From contig CAMPAP010000079.1 in NCBI GenBank assembly GCA_946631935.1, forward strand, positions 1-15,264: DNA of 15,264 nt. The letters run 5' to 3'. The translations under genes and the position numbers were made by a program. This stretch comes from an uncultured Lachnospiraceae bacterium. Lineage in GTDB: Bacteria > Bacillota > Clostridia > Lachnospirales > Lachnospiraceae. Every line of letters begins with the position of its first letter. The first letter of the stretch is position 1. Shown here piece by piece: positions 12,373-15,264 of this stretch. The notes below the pieces were generated by a model. That model made no database searches, was not told the origin of the DNA, and saw only the letters and a program-made list of their open reading frames with translations.

Positions 12373-14120
12373 AGAACACGTCCGATAAAAAAACTCTCTC
12401 AAGACTTATGAAGTATACGAAAAAATACCTGCCTTTTGAGGCTTCCGTTCTTTTGTGTGCATTTGTATCCGTTGTTTTTTCACTTTCGATCCCGGTTCTT
12501 ACGGGACAGGCCGTGGATCTTTTGACACCCGGTGCGGGACATGTTGAAATGGATAAGGTTTTGATCGCATCGGCAAAGGTCCTTGCAGCTGCAATTATTT
12601 CCGCTTTTTTCCAGTATGTCATGAGCAGGCTGGGAAACAGGATAACCTACAGCGTTGTTCGGGATATCAGAAATGATGCAATGGATAAGATCCAGAAACT
12701 TAAGATATCTTATCTTGACGGTCACAGGACGGGAGACCTGTTAAGCCGTATGATACAGGATGCGGATACTTTTGCCGACGGACTTCTTATGGGATTTACG
12801 CAGCTTTTTACGGGGATCATGACAATACTTGGAACGCTTATATTCATGGTCAGGCTGAATCCTTTTATAACGCTGCTTGTTGTGTGTATTACGCCCCTTT
12901 CCCTTGTTGTTGCAAGATTTATTGCTTCAAGGACTCATTCCATGTTCAGGATCCAGTCCGAGGCAAGAGGCTCTCTTACCGAACTTACAGAGGAAATGAT
13001 ATCTTCACAGAAGGTGGTGAGACTGTTCGGTTATGAGGATGAAGTCAGAAACAGCTTTAATGAAACTGATATAAATCTGTGTAACGCTTCTTTGAAGGCT
13101 GTCTTTGCTTCCAGTCTTGTGAATCCTTCCACCAGATTCGTTAATTCCTGCGTGTATGCCCTTGTGGGTGTGGGTGGAGCGCTGTATTCCATCGCAGGCG
13201 GTATCACGGTAGGAGGTCTGACTGCATTTCTCGGGTATGCCAGCCAGTATACAAAGCCTTTCAATGAAATAAGCGGAGTTGTCACGGAATTTCAGAATGC
13301 GCTTGTTTGCGCCGGAAGGATCTTTGAACTTCTTGATGAAGAAAGCATCATAGAGGAATCTTCCGAGCCCGTATCAAAAGACTCGGTTACGGGAAATGTT
13401 CGTATGGAGGATGTGTATTTTTCATATTCTCCGGATAAACCCCTTATTGAAGGGCTGAATGTAAATGCAGACAGCGGTATGAGAGTTGCCATAGTAGGAC
13501 CCACAGGATGCGGAAAGACAACTCTGATCAATCTCCTTATGAGATTTTACGAGCCGGTAAAGGGAAGGATCCTTGTTGATGATAGGGATATCAGGGATCT
13601 TTCAAGAAAAGATCTCAGGAAGTGTTATGGTATGGTGCTTCAGGAAACATGGCTCAGGTCCGGAAGCGTTCGGGATAATATAAGGATGGGAAAACCTGAT
13701 GCTTCGGATGAAGAGGTGATCGCTGCCGCAAAGGCTTCCCATGCACATGATTTTATCAAAAGACTTGAAAACGGATATGATACCGTTATAGGAGAAGAGG
13801 GAGAAGGACTGTCCCAGGGGCAGAGGCAGCTTTTATGTATATCCAGAGTCATGCTTGCTCTTCCTCCGATGCTGATACTTGATGAAGCTACAAGCTCCAT
13901 AGATACAAGAACGGAACTTAAGATACAGAGTGCGTTTGCAAGGCTTATGAAAGGAAGGACCAGTTTTATTGTCGCCCACAGGCTTTCAACCATTAAGGAA
14001 GCCGATGTGATCCTTGTCATGAAGGACGGCCATGTGATCGAGCAGGGCAGGCATGATGAGCTTTTGAAGCAAAGAGGTTTTTACAGCGAGCTTTATTATG
14101 CACAGTATTCCGAAGTCTGA
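12369..14120 (+). CDS. ABC exporter half-transporter, catalytic subunit (BmrD/TM288-like)
   Basis: This 583-residue partner of the preceding half-transporter has six predicted membrane helices in residues 20-310, then an ATPase domain. Walker A is GPTGCGKTT (377-385), Q-loop Q425, Walker B MLILDEATSS with catalytic E506, H-loop H537 (VAHRLSTI). The signature reads LSQGQ (481-485) instead of LSGGQ, the change seen in the subunit that completes the degenerate ATP site in TM288-type proteins. The two genes are thus complementary: this one contributes the active Walker motifs and the altered signature, the other the standard signature and inactive Walker B/H-loop. GYEDEVRNSF and QTGEL-like HRTGDLLSRM (119-128) are normal exporter motifs. 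Translation is coupled through the ATGA overlap. No clear terminator follows. Confidence 0.93.
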   Translation: MKNTSDKKTLSRLMKYTKKYLPFEASVLLCAFVSVVFSLSIPVLTGQAVDLLTPGAGHVEMDKVLIASAKVLAAAIISAFFQYVMSRLGNRITYSVVRDIRNDAMDKIQKLKISYLDGHRTGDLLSRMIQDADTFADGLLMGFTQLFTGIMTILGTLIFMVRLNPFITLLVVCITPLSLVVARFIASRTHSMFRIQSEARGSLTELTEEMISSQKVVRLFGYEDEVRNSFNETDINLCNASLKAVFASSLVNPSTRFVNSCVYALVGVGGALYSIAGGITVGGLTAFLGYASQYTKPFNEISGVVTEFQNALVCAGRIFELLDEESIIEESSEPVSKDSVTGNVRMEDVYFSYSPDKPLIEGLNVNADSGMRVAIVGPTGCGKTTLINLLMRFYEPVKGRILVDDRDIRDLSRKDLRKCYGMVLQETWLRSGSVRDNIRMGKPDASDEEVIAAAKASHAHDFIKRLENGYDTVIGEEGEGLSQGQRQLLCISRVMLALPPMLILDEATSSIDTRTELKIQSAFARLMKGRTSFIVAHRLSTIKEADVILVMKDGHVIEQGRHDELLKQRGFYSELYYAQYSEV

Positions 14121-14171
14121 TGCCTGCATGGAGGGTTTCCCCGAAATGATGGCAGGGGCTGTTAACTCAAT

Positions 14172-14200
14172 TTGACAAAAACAGGCAGTTTCTGTAATAT
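14172..14200 (+). promoter_or_regulatory. sigma-A promoter of the CNNM/CorC-type gene
   Basis: A perfect TTGACA (14172-14177) and TAATAT (14195-14200) are spaced 17 bp apart, the best promoter in the window. Transcription should begin near 14207. It separates this gene from the ABC exporter operon, with no strong terminator seen between them. Confidence 0.85.
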
Positions 14201-14210
14201 CATTACATTA

Positions 14211-14225
14211 TGTGGTCAGACCACA
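14211..14225. promoter_or_regulatory. 15-bp palindromic operator just downstream of the transcription start
   Basis: TGTGGTC (14211-14217) and GACCACA (14219-14225) form a perfect 7-bp inverted repeat around a single A, at about +4 to +18. The core TGGTCAGACCA fits the TGGTnnnACCA pattern recognised by many FadR-subfamily GntR regulators, so a repressor site is likely. No regulator gene lies in the window. As RNA the same bases can form a small hairpin, and a second alternative pairing (GGTCAGA with TCTGTGACC) is possible. Confidence 0.6.
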
Positions 14226-14263
14226 AATCTGTGACCGGTAATAGGAGGATTTCTTTTTTTTAT

Positions 14264-15264
14264 ATGGACAGTCCGGGCCCCATAGAAATTGTCGTTTTAG
14301 TAATTCTTATATTTTTATCAGGTTTTTTCTCTTCGGCAGAGACTGCTTTTGTATCGTGCAATAAAGCACGAATCAGAAGTCTTGCTGATGATGGCAACAA
14401 AAAAGCTGCCAGAGTTCTTCGTATTCTCGAAAAAAGCTCAAAATTACTCAGTACTGTACTGATCGGTAATAATATAGTGAATCTGTCCGCATCTGCGATC
14501 TCCACCATGCTTGCGACAGAGTATTTCGGTATTCCTGTCGGAGTCATGACAGGTATTCTTACTTTTATCATTCTCATAGTGGGAGAGGTGGTTCCCAAGA
14601 CATGGGCAACGGTTTCTGCCGACAAGATGGCTTTTGCGTACAGCGGCATAATCCAGGTGCTCATGGTTGTTTTTACTCCTTTCATCCTTGTTGTAAACGG
14701 ATTTGCCAAGGCATTCCTTTTTGTCATGAGGATAGATGCTGACGGAAAGCCCGATGCGATCACTGAAGATGCCATAAAGACATATGTTGATGTAAGCCAT
14801 GAAGACGGTGAGATAGAGCCTGAAGAGCGGGATATCATCTATAATCTTTTTGATTTTACGGATCATGTAGCCAAGGATATCATGATACCCAAGGTACGTA
14901 TGGTCAGCATTGATGTGGAAAACACATATGATGAAGTGCTTGCGGTATTTAAAGAGTGCATGTATACCAGGCTTCCGGTTTATGAGGGTGAAAAAGAGAA
15001 TATAATCGGTGTCCTTAATATCAAGGATTTCATCACTCTTGAAGATCACGGTAATTTCAATGTCAGGGATATCATGCGTGAAGCCCTTTTTACACATGAA
15101 TTCAAAAAGACCCAGGATCTTCTTTCCCAGATGAGAAAGGAAACATCCAATATAGTTTTTGTCCTCAGCGAATACGGAACCGTTGAGGGAATGATCACTC
15201 TTGAAGATCTTCTTGAGGAGATAGTGGGTGAGATCAGGGATGAATTTGATGAGGATGAGAAGGA
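14264..15264 (+). CDS. CNNM/CorC-type membrane protein, DUF21 plus CBS pair (partial)
   Basis: The frame is open from ATG 14264 to the window edge (333 codons). It encodes a hemolysin-related CNNM/CorC family protein, thought to mediate or regulate Mg or other divalent cation efflux. The DUF21 domain (about 5-160) has SGFFSSAETAF (19-29), LIGNNIVNLSAS (66-77) and GEVVPKT (107-113). A segment with EDGEIEPEERDIIYNLFDF (180-198) leads to a CBS pair (about 205-322) with IMIPKVRM, TRLPVYEGEKENIIGVLNIKDF and VEGMITLEDLLEEIVGEI. The C-terminal CorC_HlyC domain, if present, lies beyond the window. AGGAGG (14243-14248) is 15 bp before ATG, an unusually long gap containing a T8 run. An in-frame GTG at 14231 would add 11 residues but has no SD. 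Confidence 0.92.
   Translation, partial: MDSPGPIEIVVLVILIFLSGFFSSAETAFVSCNKARIRSLADDGNKKAARVLRILEKSSKLLSTVLIGNNIVNLSASAISTMLATEYFGIPVGVMTGILTFIILIVGEVVPKTWATVSADKMAFAYSGIIQVLMVVFTPFILVVNGFAKAFLFVMRIDADGKPDAITEDAIKTYVDVSHEDGEIEPEERDIIYNLFDFTDHVAKDIMIPKVRMVSIDVENTYDEVLAVFKECMYTRLPVYEGEKENIIGVLNIKDFITLEDHGNFNVRDIMREALFTHEFKKTQDLLSQMRKETSNIVFVLSEYGTVEGMITLEDLLEEIVGEIRDEFDEDEK

Noticed and set aside
14121..14160. Possible terminator after the exporter pair (CCTGC...GCAGG)
   Set aside because: A 5-bp stem with a 24-nt loop and no T tract; not supportable.
14260..15097. Long minus-strand ORFs (192 and 217 aa) at the right end
   Set aside because: They are antisense shadows of the CNNM/CorC-type gene, whose + frame has clear DUF21 and CBS motifs and is open to the window edge.
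1..15264. CRISPR arrays, tRNA/rRNA genes, insertion sequences, phage or conjugation genes
   Set aside because: No regularly spaced repeats, tRNA-like cloverleaf with CCA region, transposase motifs or terminal inverted repeats were seen on either strand.

Overview
The window looks like a piece of a low-to-moderate GC Clostridia chromosome, most likely Lachnospiraceae of the Butyrivibrio type. This is inferred from the gene families (HemZ, an AIM24/TIGR00266 protein, a hisS-aspS pair, a heterodimeric ABC exporter), AGGAGG-like ribosome binding sites, frequent CTT/AGA/AGG codons and sigma-A style promoters. No search was run. All confidently called genes lie on the + strand. I see no rRNA, tRNA, CRISPR array, insertion sequence or phage module.

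Left end (1-1000), accessory in character: the tail of an unknown gene, a 38-residue zinc-ribbon ORF, a 140-bp spacer with a weak terminator-like hairpin and a possible gene remnant on the - strand, then a HicA-HicB type II toxin-antitoxin pair. The hicAB promoter has near-consensus boxes, and a perfect 8-bp inverted repeat fills the spacer and enters the -10 box. It reads as an autoregulatory operator.

Middle (1000-4100): an MBL-fold hydrolase of the glyoxalase II type, an AIM24-domain protein and a HemZ-type radical SAM protein. The last two are 13 bp apart and probably co-transcribed. Next (4100-6660) comes a polar amino-acid ABC importer in the order lipoprotein, permease, ATPase. A terminator-like hairpin sits between permease and ATPase. 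A small two-helix membrane ORF follows the ATPase and is intact only if one A is removed from an A4 run.

Right half (6700-14120): a strong extended -10 promoter and a short hairpin leader without a T-box precede hisS-aspS (4-nt overlap), a Sfp-type phosphopantetheinyl transferase, and two overlapping ABC exporter half-transporters. All run the same way with gaps of 44 bp or less, which suggests one operon joining translation genes to carrier-protein activation and export. The exporter halves show the asymmetric ATP sites of TM287/288- and BmrCD-like heterodimers.

The window ends inside a CNNM/CorC-type membrane protein (DUF21 plus CBS pair) with its own consensus promoter, a 15-bp palindrome just downstream of the expected transcription start, and a T8 run between Shine-Dalgarno and start codon. 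I find no clearly new multi-gene system. The best leads are the hicAB promoter-operator, the frameshifted membrane ORF, the CNNM control region and the divergent HisRS.
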